From contig NC_085141.1 in assembly GCF_024139115.2 (NCBI RefSeq), positions 404,925,612 to 404,989,611 on the forward strand: DNA of 64,000 nucleotides. Direction: 5' to 3'. The notes under the pieces were generated by a model. That model was not told where the DNA came from, ran no database searches, and saw nothing but the letters and a program-made list of their open reading frames with translations. The stretch is from Armigeres subalbatus (taxonomy: Eukaryota > Arthropoda > Insecta > Diptera > Culicidae). Below, in pieces: positions 33,024-43,064 of the stretch; position 1 is the first letter of the stretch, and every line of letters begins with the position of its first letter. Both the position numbers and the translations under genes were made by a program.

Positions 33024-33455
33024 TTTTTTTATTCCTTTATTTATTTGTTAGGCACTCTGTGTTACTTAACCGCTACTGTGCCGAGATCTACTGTGGTATT
33101 CTGCTCTACAGAATCCACACAGAATCTATTTTTAGATTTCCATTACCATTATTGTTGTCGTTGCCAGTCCATCTCATCGTGTGTCCATTGTGTCCGTTTG
33201 TCCATGTCGTGTATTCAATGATCGTTGCATTGTTCGGTTGCCATTAATCCGGGTAACGTTGGAGGAATGCCTCCGAGAAGAACAAGTTGTCAGTCGTCAT
33301 CAGGCAGCCGTGACGGTAAGGCGCGTCACCAAAACGCCAACGTATGGGCTGCGGATCTGGCGACTGACGAGGGTTTGGTGGAGGGCTGGGAATCGAACCC
33401 ATGACCATTCGCTTGTAAGGCGAACGTGTAGCCAACTACGCTACGGAACCCCCTG
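33024..33455 (-). mobile_element. tRNA-Val-derived SINE
   Basis: On the minus strand the head at about 33455-33385 closely resembles tRNA-Val: GTTCCGTAGCGTAGTTGGCT with an A box, anticodon loop CTTACAA (anticodon TAC), and the B box GGTTCGATTCC. A ~350-bp unrelated body follows and ends in a T/A-rich tail. An exact 13-bp duplication AGAAGGTTTAATT flanks it (33011-33023 and 33456-33468). The acceptor stem is not closed, so it is a SINE, not a tRNA gene. Both promoter boxes look usable. Confidence 0.88.
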
Positions 33456-33469
33456 AGAAGGTTTAATTC

Positions 33470-36210
33470 AATCCTTCGATTTAGTTTTGATCTATTCTGA
33501 TGAATCTTTGGAACGGGCTTTTGTGAGAGATTCGTTAAATTCCATTGTTATATAAAGAGCTGTTAAATGAAGTTTTTTTTTCTCCAGTTTGGATCCAGAT
33601 GCATGGATTAAATTTCTATTAGTGCTAACACTGGTTTCAATTTGATTAATAATCTCTACAATGCCTGAATCACTAATGGCCGCTAATGAAACACAAAAAT
33701 GTTGACATAAGGAGAAACACGAGGGCCAACGATTAACTCGCGATCAATAACTTCAACTTTCATGTTATTATGCGAAATATGTGGAAAACAAACCAATCGA
33801 TCAGTCACCTGGGATTTCTGGGCAGAATAGTTTTATAATTCATTTTATAGAGCACTGGAATAAACTTTAGAAAGCACATTTTACAACTCATTTGTTTGCT
33901 ACACTGTTTAGTAGATTTTGTTTTGCCAATGAGGAAATGTAGGCCGCTCTGCCACTAAAAACGAACTGTAAAACAGGTTACTTCTTATGATCCGAAATTG
34001 CGGAAAAAATCTCATATATACCATTTGCCTTTTTGGACTATTCCGGTTTCCTTTAAACACACCTCGATAACGGCTCGAAACGGGTTTCCACAAATTCAAA
34101 ACAAACTCATCCAATCAGGTTTTGGAATGTTGCCATAAAATTTCCAAATGTGTGCGACAACAGAGCACAGAACACCATCAATGTATGAGGCATTTGTCGC
34201 AGTGGGTACCACTCTGTCGAAGCAGCACCCCAAATCCGACTAATCTCACACATATGTCGGATTCTTATAAATCTTTCTCCACCTACCCACATCAGCCCAC
34301 CGAGGAAGAAATCCGCAAAGCTTTTCATCGTCTTCGTTTTGCTGGTTGAAGCGGCTCTCTCATTCCTTAATTTACAGAACACCAGCCTCGAATATAGGCA
34401 GAGAATGTTTGTGAACAATCAAAAATATGTATAAGCTGCAAAATAAGGAGGCGAAAATAGGGCAGATTGGAACCAAAACGTTCGCCAAGTTCCTGCTAGT
34501 TCTGAAGTTCTCAATATCCTACATTCAAATTAAAGATGTCAGCATTATTCACAATGGCATGGTTTCGTTTCTCTGCATTCAAAACCGAGAACGAGAACAA
34601 TATTTATTTATTTATTTAATATTTCATGATCGTCATCCCTGACTAAACCCAGCCATGGCTGCAGAACTCCGCAGCATCAGAATGTGGGAAGAAACCAGTA
34701 TGTGACAATTTATTTCCTCCGACGTTCCTCCGCGCCGTCCGCCATCGTCGCTTGGAATTGATTTATAATTATGAGTTCCTTTGAACCATATAGGCATTTA
34801 TTAATTTACAGATTCCAACTTGCTCTGGCAGTCGGGCATCCGTTCAGATTTAAATAATAGCATATCGAGAGGTGACTCCAAGAAGCTTTGAGCAAACATC
34901 GCACCGATGGATATTTGTTCAATTTATTTGGTTGTAATTCGATTTTTTTTAAGGATTTAAGGCAAAGATCTTTGGATAAAATTGAATATTTGTTTCTGGA
35001 ATCAATTTCTGTACGGTTTTGTTTCACGATACATGGCTTCGTTTTTATTGGATGAAATCTATAAAGTACGGTTGTGGTACGCCGTTACAAAGCCCAACTT
35101 TCTGAAATTAACAAAAACCTTCCTCCCTCCAAGACAGCCGTGGAGTGTGGAAAAAATATACCAAAAATAACATTCAATTATTTTCAATTTTGTTTGTGCT
35201 GTGACAGTATTGAATCAACATAAATTTCAGCCAAGAAACACCCCATCGTGTTACAACGACATTGTTGTGATAGGCTCGATGGGTGCGAAGCTCTCTAAAA
35301 TTCACATCAGGAACGGAAAGCACGCCAACGAAGACGACGACTCTGTGCCCGTTAGCAAGCGGCAATAAATTATCCAAATTTTCAACTCCACCGTTCATAA
35401 TTTATCAGCGTGTGCCGTACGGATATGGCTGCGGCGGGGGCGGAGAATCTTGTATAGTGGGAACAGGAACGGCTGTTTTGTTTATTCTGGAAGGCAAGAG
35501 GCGTACGATAAGATCGAGGAAGAACACTCTCCAAAGCTTATGATTGGTTTCAATTAATTCTCCAAACAAACACAAATTAGTAAATCGGAGCCCATTAGAT
35601 TCGATTATGGCCGTCATAAGTCGGTTTAGAAGAGCTGGGAGTTCGGTCGGCAGACAGCGCTCGATGTGAGAGCAGGGATTTGATGATGCGGTCGAAGCTT
35701 GAGCTCAGTACCAGCTCGGCACAGACTCCCTCACAATATGAATGGAAGTAATCAACTTAATGCAGATGGTGCCATCCCATACATTGTGAAGTGGGGGGTT
35801 TTTGCATTTAGTACTTTGATGTGCTGTTTTCGGAGTTAGTTTGCGACGTTATGTGCATTCGATGGTCGAGTTGATTTTCGGGTCGCACTGTGACGCCAGC
35901 TGGTCTCATGGTGACTCTGCTTCATGTGGATTGTTCTCGTTTGTTATCGGATCGCACTGAGCAGCTTCGGAAAGTTTGTGAAGCATTTTCAAATTAATCG
36001 AAAGTTGTTTGTGCGTATGTCGAAGGTTATGGCTTTGGGTTGGGCAAGGTCAGCTTAGCTTGATGCTTGTTCGCTTCGGTGTTGATCACAGATTAAAATT
36101 GTGAGAAAAGAAGCAACGAGTGCGAAACATTTAGTAATACTTGTTTTGAGCTCTGCAATAAAACAAAGTGGGCAATTGTTGATATTATTTGTACAGGAAC
36201 CCTAGAACGG
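33470..36210. other. No gene recognised; mostly unique-looking DNA
   Basis: Contains short AT-rich tracts (a TTTA run near 34600) and moderately GC-balanced blocks, notably 35170-36110. Open frames are short and motif-free. The lack of repeat structure between 34100 and 36180 compared with the rest of the window suggests host intergenic or intronic DNA. Confidence 0.4.
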
Positions 36211-36214
36211 GAAA

Positions 36215-36582
36215 CGGCCGTTTTGCCGAAAACCATATATACCATTAGACCGAACGTCATTTGGCCGACCAGGTCATTTGGCCCACCAGGTCATTCGGCC
36301 GAATGGATCATTGGGCCGAATAGGTCGTTTGACCGAACAGGTCATTTGGCCGGACAGGTTAGAATGGCAGGCAGAATGCGTCATTTAGCCGAATAGGTCA
36401 TTTGGCCGAACAGGTCTTTTGGCGAAAAAATTATTATAGAATAGTGAGAAGTGATCGTCAAATTACTTGTTTGGTCAAATAACATATTTGGCCGATAACC
36501 TGTTGGGCCAAATGACGTATTCGGTTAAATGACTTATTCGGCCAAATAACCTTTTAGGCCAAATGACCATTTCGGTCAAATA
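36215..36582. mobile_element. Foldback-like element A: compact GGCCGAA/TTCGGCC inverted arms
   Basis: 36240-36430 has at least eight GGCCGAA-type words in one orientation; 36470-36580 has the inverted TTCGGCCAAAT-type words. The ~35-bp centre contains ATAGTGAGAAGTGATCG, the same word that is amplified in the centre of element B at 31.8-32.5 kb. The right arm runs directly into satellite S2 without a gap. Confidence 0.6.
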
Positions 36583-37750
36583 AGGATTCGAACGAATCCC
36601 TTTCAAGGATTCGAACGAATCCCTTTCAAGGATTCGAACGAATCCCTTTCAAGGATTCGAACGAATCCCTTTCAAGGATTCGAACGAATCCCTTTCAAGG
36701 ATTCGAACGAATCCCTTTCAAGGATTCGAACGAATCCCTTTCAAGGATTCGAACGAATCCCTTTCAAGGATTCGAACGAATCCCTTTCAAGGATTCGAAC
36801 GAATCCCTTTCAAGGATTCGAACGAATCCCTTTCAAGGATTCGAACGAATCCCTTTCAAGGATTCGAACGAATCCCTTTCAAGGATTCGAACGAATCCCT
36901 TTCAAGGATTCGAACGAATCCCTTTCAAGGATTCGAACGAATCCCTTTCAAGGATTCGAACGAATCCCTTCAAGGATTCGAACGAATCCCTTTCAAGGAT
37001 TCGAACGAATCCCTTTCAAGGATTCGAACAGATCCCTTTCAAGGATTCGAACGAATCCCTTTCGAGATTCAGAACGAATCCTTTTAAGGATTCGAAACGA
37101 ATCCTTTCAAGGATTCGAACGAATCCCTTTCAAGGATTCGAACAGATCCCTTTCAAGGATTCGAACGAATCCTTTCAAGGATTCGAACGAATCCCTTTCA
37201 AGGATTCGAACGAATCCTTTCAAGGATTCGAACGAATCCCTTTCAAGGATTCAGAACGATCCCTTTCAAGATTCGTACAAATCCCTTTCCAAGATTCGGA
37301 CGAATCCCTTTCAGGATTCGAACGAATCCCTTTCAAGATTCGAACGAATCCCTTTCAAGGATTCGAACAGATCCTTTCAAGGACTCGAACGATCCCTTTC
37401 AAGGACTCAGACAGATCCCTTTCAATGACTAGAAACAGATCCCTTTCAAGGACTCGAACGAATCCCTTTCAAGGACTCGAACGAATCCCTTTCAAGGACT
37501 CGAACGAATCCCTTTCAAGGACTCGAACGAATCCCTTTCAAGGACTCGAACGAATCCCTTTCAAGGACTCGAACGAATCCCTTTCAAGGACTCGAACGAA
37601 TCCCTTTCAAGGATTCGAACGAATCCCTTTCAAGGATTCGAACGAATCCCTTTCAAGGATTCAAACGAATCCCTTTCACGGATTCGAACGAATCCCTTTC
37701 AAGGATTCGAACGAATCCCTTTCAAAAATTCGAATGAATCCCTTTCAATT
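36583..37750. repeat. Satellite S2: 23-bp palindromic minisatellite
   Basis: About 50 units. Each is arm GAATCC, 7-nt loop CTTTCAA, arm GGATTC and 4-nt loop GAAC, 23 bp in all; with the extra C/G pair the dyad GGATTCG-AA-CGAATCC is perfect. Units from 36590 to 36965 are almost identical, suggesting recent expansion. A GGACTCG variant fills 37380-37610. One-base losses increase from 36965 to 37400. The loop CTTTCAA is the reverse complement of the S1 loop. Plus-strand frames through it are repeat artefacts. Confidence 0.93.
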
Positions 37751-37810
37751 TTGTCAATTTTTATTACAATTTTGTTAACATTTTGTCACAAATATGTTAA
37801 AATGTTTCTT

Positions 37811-38098
37811 CTTCTTCTTATTCGCATTACATCCCCACACTGGAACAGAGCCGCCTCGCAGCTTAGTGTTCATTAAGCACTTCTACAGTTATTAACTGCA
37901 AGGTTTCTAAGCCAAGTTACCATTTTTTCATTTGTATATCATGAGGCTATAACACGATGCTACTTTTATGCCCAGGGAAGTCGAGACAATTTCCAATCCG
38001 AAAATTGAATAGACCGGCACCGGGAATCGAACCCAGCCACCCTCAGCATGGTCTTGCTTTGTAGCCGCGTGTCTTACCGCACGGCTAAGGAGGGCTCC
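37811..38098 (-). mobile_element. Feilai-type SINE, minus orientation
   Basis: Reads in reverse from the head GGAGCCCTCCTTAGCCGTGC (about 38098) through an intact B box (GGTTCGATTCC, seen as GGAATCGAACCC at about 38021-38032) and body to the (GAA)n tail at 37811. TGTTTCTT at 37803-37810 and 38099-38106 is a possible 8-bp duplication, though the first overlaps the tail microsatellite. It interrupts the TTTTGTCAC-type array. Confidence 0.85.
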
Positions 38099-38106
38099 TG
38101 TTTCTT

Positions 38107-38400
38107 ACAATTTTGGTATAATGTTTGTCACAATTTTGTTACATTTTGCCACAGTTTTGTTAATTTGTTAGGAATTTTGTCAAAATTGTGTTACAGTTTT
38201 GTCACAATTTTGTACAAAATTTGGTCACTTTTATGTCACAGTTTTGTCACTTTTTTATCACAATTTTGTCAAAATTATGTCAATCTATTCGCAATTTTAT
38301 CACAATTTTATGTCAGTCAAAATTTTCTTTGTCACAATCAAAATTGCAGCAAAATTTGTTAAAATTTTGCTGCAATTTTGTAAATTTTACAATTTTCAAT
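38107..38400. repeat. TTTTGTCACAA short-period array, left part
   Basis: A degenerate tandem array of ~11-bp words TTTTGTCACAA and shorter TTTTGTCAA. The open frames it creates (F-C-H-N-F-V-T-I-L and the like) are compositional. It continues after the AT-rich palindrome at 39660-40972, so the two parts probably were one array. Confidence 0.7.
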
Positions 38401-38639
38401 TTATAAAAATATTTTTTTATTCATGTCTTCATATTATTTTTTAATTTAAAAAAAAATAATTTTAATTTCCAGATTTTTTTTTTATTTTTTCAATTTTGCT
38501 CAATATTTTATTTTTCTTCAATATTTTTAATTTTTTGACTTTTTTCAATTTTTTTAATTCACACATTTCATTTTTATTTTTTTTTGGTTTTTTTAAATTT
38601 TTTAAATATAAAAAAAATTGTTTCATTTCTTCAATTTTG

Positions 38640-39290
38640 TAAAAAAAAAATAAAATTTTGAAATTATTAAAAATTTGTTTTCCTCTAAAATTTTAAAAAA
38701 TTAAAAAGATTTGCAAAATTTAAAAAGTAGAAAAAAAATATGAAAAATTAAAAAAATTTAAGAAATTTAAAAAATTAAAAAAAATCAAAAAATTAAAACA
38801 AATTAAAAATTTTAAATAAAATTAAAAAATTTAAAAAATTAAAATAATTGGAAAAAAATTAAAATTGGAAAAAATTAAAAAATTTGAAAAAAATTAAAAA
38901 TTGAGAAATTAAAAAAATTGAAAAATTGAAAAACAATGAACAAAATTATTCAATTTTTTTATTTTTTAATTTTTTATTTTTTTTTTAATTTCTTAATTTT
39001 TGAATTATTTCCAATTTTTTAATTTTTTTCAATTTTTAATCTGTTTTCAATTATTTTATTTTTTTAAATTTTCAAATTGATTTGAAATTTTTAATTTGTT
39101 TTAATTTTTTAATTAATTTTAATTTTAAAATTTCTTAATTTTATTTATTTAACTTTTTTTTTCTACTTTTGAAATTTTCCGACAAATTTTTTGAATTTTG
39201 AAAATATTTTTAATTTTTTAAATTTTTAGAAGAAAATAAATTTTTAATAATTTTAAAATTTTAATTTTTTTTTATTTTTTTTTAATATTG
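38640..39290. repeat. ~650-bp AT-only imperfect palindrome
   Basis: 38640-38943 is A-rich (AAAATTAAAAAATT words) and 38944-39290 is its T-rich imperfect reverse complement. Landmark words confirm homology beyond composition: TTTTCCTCTAAAATTTTAAA near 38677 against the complement of AAATTTTTAGAAGAAAATAA near 39220, and AAAAAGTAGAAAAAAAA near 38724 against the complement of TTTTTTTCTACTTTTGAAAT near 39155. There is almost no spacer, so it could extrude as a cruciform. Flanks 38400-38640 and 39290-39660 are also nearly pure A/T. Confidence 0.6.
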
Positions 39291-39659
39291 AAAATTTTAT
39301 AAATTTTTCAGTGAATAACTATTTTTTCAATTTATAGTTTTTTTTAAATTTCTTCAATTTTGTAAAGAATTGTCACATTTTTTTATTTTTTTAATTATTT
39401 TATTTTTTTTTATTTTTTATTTTTTATTTTTTTCCAAACTTTAAAAAAAAATATTTTTTTTTAATTTTTAAAATTTTTGAGAAATTAATTTTTTTATTTA
39501 AATTTCATTTTTTTTTAATTTTTTAAATTCAATTTTTTTTTATTTTTTAAATTTTTAAATTTTTGAATTTTTTATTTTTTATTTTTTTTTTAATTTCTTT
39601 TTATTCTTTTTTAATCTTTTCAATTTCTTTTTTTTTTTTTTTCAATTTATTCAATTTTG

Positions 39660-40972
39660 TTAGTTTCGTCAATTTGGTCAATATATGTAATTTTTTTCAC
39701 ACATTTGGTTAGTTTTGCCCCAATGTTGTGATTTACTCACAATTTTGTTAAAATGTTCATTAAAATTTTGTCACAGTCACAATTTTATCACAGTTTAGCC
39801 ACAGATTTTTTACAATTTTGTTAGCATTTTGTCACAATTTTGTTTAAATGTTTGTCACACTTTTTTCACAGTTTTGTGGCAGTTTTGTCACAATTTTACA
39901 CAGTAAAAAGTTTTCACAATTTTATAATAATCACAATATTGTCCCATTTTTGTAAAAAAAATTGTCTAATTTCTGTCATATTTTTTTACAAATTTGTCAC
40001 ACTTTTGTCACAATTTTGACACAATTTTGTCACAATTGTTTCACAATTTATTTGCAGTGTTGTCACTCTTTTGTCGCAATTTTGTTAAAATTTCAAAATT
40101 TTGTCTATTCCGATAATTTGGCTAATTTCGCCAATTTTGTTAATTTAGCTCATTATTACAACTTTTGTCAATTTTGTAAATTTTTATATCGTAAATTTTA
40201 TTCATTTTCTAAATTTTGTCAATGTGAGATGGTGAATAATAGGGTTAATTCCAATTTTATCAATTTTGTCACAATTAGGGGAACGGTTCGCCACTTCATC
40301 TCATAGCTCCTATTTCCATCCCATCAAAAACAGAGAAATGGAAAGGAATTTGGTTTGTTTATTATTTTTGTGATTTTTTTCAGCAGTGAGCACGCATGTT
40401 GACAAAAAGAAGCGACGAATTTGGTGCCGTATTTCTTTGCTTAGCGATGTGATGGATATATGTACAGTGAGATTGAGATCGGACCAGTTCCCCTATGTTA
40501 ATTTTGTCAATTTTGGCAATTTTTTGTCACAATTTTATCACAATTTTGGTAAAATTTTGTCACAATTTTGTTACAATTTTGTTACAATTTTGGTAAATTT
40601 TTTTTTCACAATTTGTCACAATTTTGTAACTATTTTGGCACAGTTTTGACAGTTTTGTCAATTTTGTAAATTTTCTCAATTTTTCTGATTTTGTCAATTT
40701 TGTAATTTTTTTCAATTTTGTCAATTTCGTCATCATTGTCAATTTATTCATTTTTTTTTAGTTTTGTTAGCTTCGTCAATTTCGTCACATTTTTTTCACA
40801 ATTTTGTCACAGTTTTTCTTTTTCCACAATTTTGTTCAAATTTTGAAACAATTTTATTACAGTTTGTCGCAGTTTTGTCACAATTTCGTCACAATTGTGT
40901 CAAATTCTTGACACAATTTCGTCAATTTTGTCAATTTATTCGCAATGTTGTCACCATTTTGTTAAACCTTTC
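39660..40972. repeat. TTTTGTCACAA short-period array, right part
   Basis: The same ~11-bp vocabulary as 38107-38400, interrupted by about 230 bp of ordinary sequence at 40250-40490. Array frames on both strands are artefacts of the repeat. Confidence 0.65.
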
Positions 40973-41024
40973 AATGATTCGAACGAATCCCTTCCAAGGA
41001 TTCGAATGAATCCCTTCAATTCTG
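40973..41024. repeat. Two outlying S2 units
   Basis: Two copies of the S2 unit (GATTCGAACGAATCCC, then GGATTCGAATGAATCCC) lie directly after the TTTTGTCAC array, 3.2 kb from the main S2 array. They show that the AT-rich block lies inside, not beside, the S2 domain. Confidence 0.85.
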
Positions 41025-41029
41025 ATTAA

Positions 41030-43010
41030 TTTTTATTCAAATGAAATTTCGAGCAAATAAAGACCTCAACATAGATGTGAACATAATTATGAAAGGGTTT
41101 GCAAATAAATTGGTTCTGAAATGCTGTGGATTACAAAAACTTCCTACTGTAATTCTTCAAGTGGAATTAGAATCAAATGTTGCTTTAAAAACGGTGTTCT
41201 ACTTCAGTACAGTGTAACAACAGTCGACCGAGCCTTGTACCGAATAAGTTTTCCACAGCGACGACAGCCCCCCCAGATTAGGAATTCAATTTGTCTAGCC
41301 GATGTTAATCTGCTTAAACCAAACTACCGTGCAGTAAATCCGCTCTGCTTGACACCACCACGTGTCGCCAAGTAGATAACGAGCAATATTTCGAGTGCCC
41401 AACTCTTGGTGCCATTCTAGCAGCTGCTGCTGTGCTGTGAATTTCGAAATTGATAATCGGCAGCCGTGAATATTGCCGCTGCCTAGTTTTGCGGTGCACG
41501 AAATTATTGCTCCGATCCTAATTGTGACTTATTGGTAAGGGTAATTCGCGTGGATGCGAACATTTCGGCAATATTTACGATTTCCGATAGCGGCAGCAAT
41601 TCTAATTTATGAACCCGTGTTCGGAATTGAAATTATTCTGCCGCCGAAGCTGGGCTCCGAAATCTGCAGAGGGGTCTCGATTTACGGACCAATCGTTCAC
41701 ACAGGGATTAATTTCCTCCTATAGTCCAATGGCAGCGCGGTCAGCAAAATCGCAGGTGTTTTTCATTTCCATCTGTCGTCGGGTCGGGTCCGAGAGAAAT
41801 AAGATCCAACGAAATGGACTAATTCAATTACGTTTAATTAAAGGCAACTTTTCCCCCTTGGTGATTGGGGGGGACCGCACTACTAACTCGTCATCCGACT
41901 AGGCAGATGAACATCAAACCGCAAGCAAGCATTCGTTTGTTCCGCATCTGGGAACGGCCAGCATGATGGAGAGAAAAATTAGCTTCTTTCGGCTTGGGGC
42001 GAGATTTATGCTGACGACGACATGACTTCTAGTCTCGTGTGACCATCAGAGGTAGTCAGTCAGTGCCTTGAGCGCGTTAAGCGAATAATCTTAATTCAAA
42101 TTCTATGGGAATGCCGGCCGACAATAGCGGGCCCCGTCCGGATGATCACGATACAAAGTCGGCATGGGGTTCACAGGAAGGGAGGGGGTTCTTTAGCAGT
42201 ATGTCACGACGATGAAAATTACATTTTTGCCTACGATGATGGAGCTTGCTCTTGGATGGGGGCTTCTGGCGACTTGGCAGCAGCTTTATTTATGACCGCT
42301 CGAGTTATCACTCATGGGGTCGTATAAGTAGGGAGGAGATTTGTGTGGCGACTATTTCTTTTTTTCCTACTCTCGCCGATTTGGTTGACGACATTTCTCC
42401 GAAATAGAGGCGCATACGTGAGGGTAGAACCGATTAGGCCAGTGGTTGGAGGCAATTTATCTTCTGCAATTCGAGATGGGGCAGGCAGCCGAATATGATG
42501 GCGAAGCACTTGGAAATTTGTGGCAGATGCTTGCTGGAAGGTCGTTTTTTTATTTTATGAATGCGAAGACAATGAAGTAAACGTGGTGGGAGGTCGTATT
42601 TCTCTTGTGTTTATATTAGCATGATGGCTGGATGGTGTGAAAATTAGGTTTTACTGTAAACAGTTTATTTTATTCGTACGATCTTGGGCTCTGATTAAAT
42701 TTTCTTTTGCAGGATATAATCTGGTGAAAAAATGTTTAAGAGGCTAATTGAGGGATTCAACATACAACAATTGCGGCAGAATTCCTTAAAATGCCTATTT
42801 CCAAAGGGGTTTTGAGCAAAATATCAGAGGAGGATTCCAAGGCACTTGAATTAAATACACAGAAAGAAGTTTGATCGATTTTCCAAAATGGTTTGCCTTA
42901 CTCAACTCCAAGAAGGATTATGTCGCATTGAAAGTGAATTTTGGCTAGTTTGAATATCAATTAAAAAGAAATAAATTGAACAATTAAAAACAATCAAACG
43001 TTAAAAAATA
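41030..43010. promoter_or_regulatory. Unique, balanced-composition island; possible regulatory DNA
   Basis: Between two satellites, 41230-42540 is free of the repeats that fill the window and has balanced composition. It contains several homeodomain-type ATTA cores (TAATTCAATTACGTTTAATT at about 41819-41838; GATTAATTTCC at 41706), TGATAA, and GCAGCAG/CAGCTG-like words. No frame has a recognisable motif. A cis-regulatory or intronic conserved block is inference only. Confidence 0.25.
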
Positions 43011-43064
43011 CATTGATTAATTTTTGTGAAGAGCACACATTTGGATTTAGTCCGAATCCGAATC

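Noticed and set aside
33385..33455. tRNA-Val gene
   Set aside because: The acceptor stem does not close, the sequence continues into a SINE body and the whole is flanked by a 13-bp duplication.
36583..37400. CRISPR-like appearance of regular palindromic repeats
   Set aside because: Units are contiguous with no unique spacers, and the DNA is from an animal genome; these are tandem satellites.
37425..37778. 117-codon plus-strand ORF across S2
   Set aside because: Repeat artefact of the 23-bp units.
38048..41009. Phe/Cys/His/Asn-rich ORFs in the TTTTGTCAC arrays
   Set aside because: Low-complexity translation of a short-period repeat; no zinc-finger spacing or other motif.
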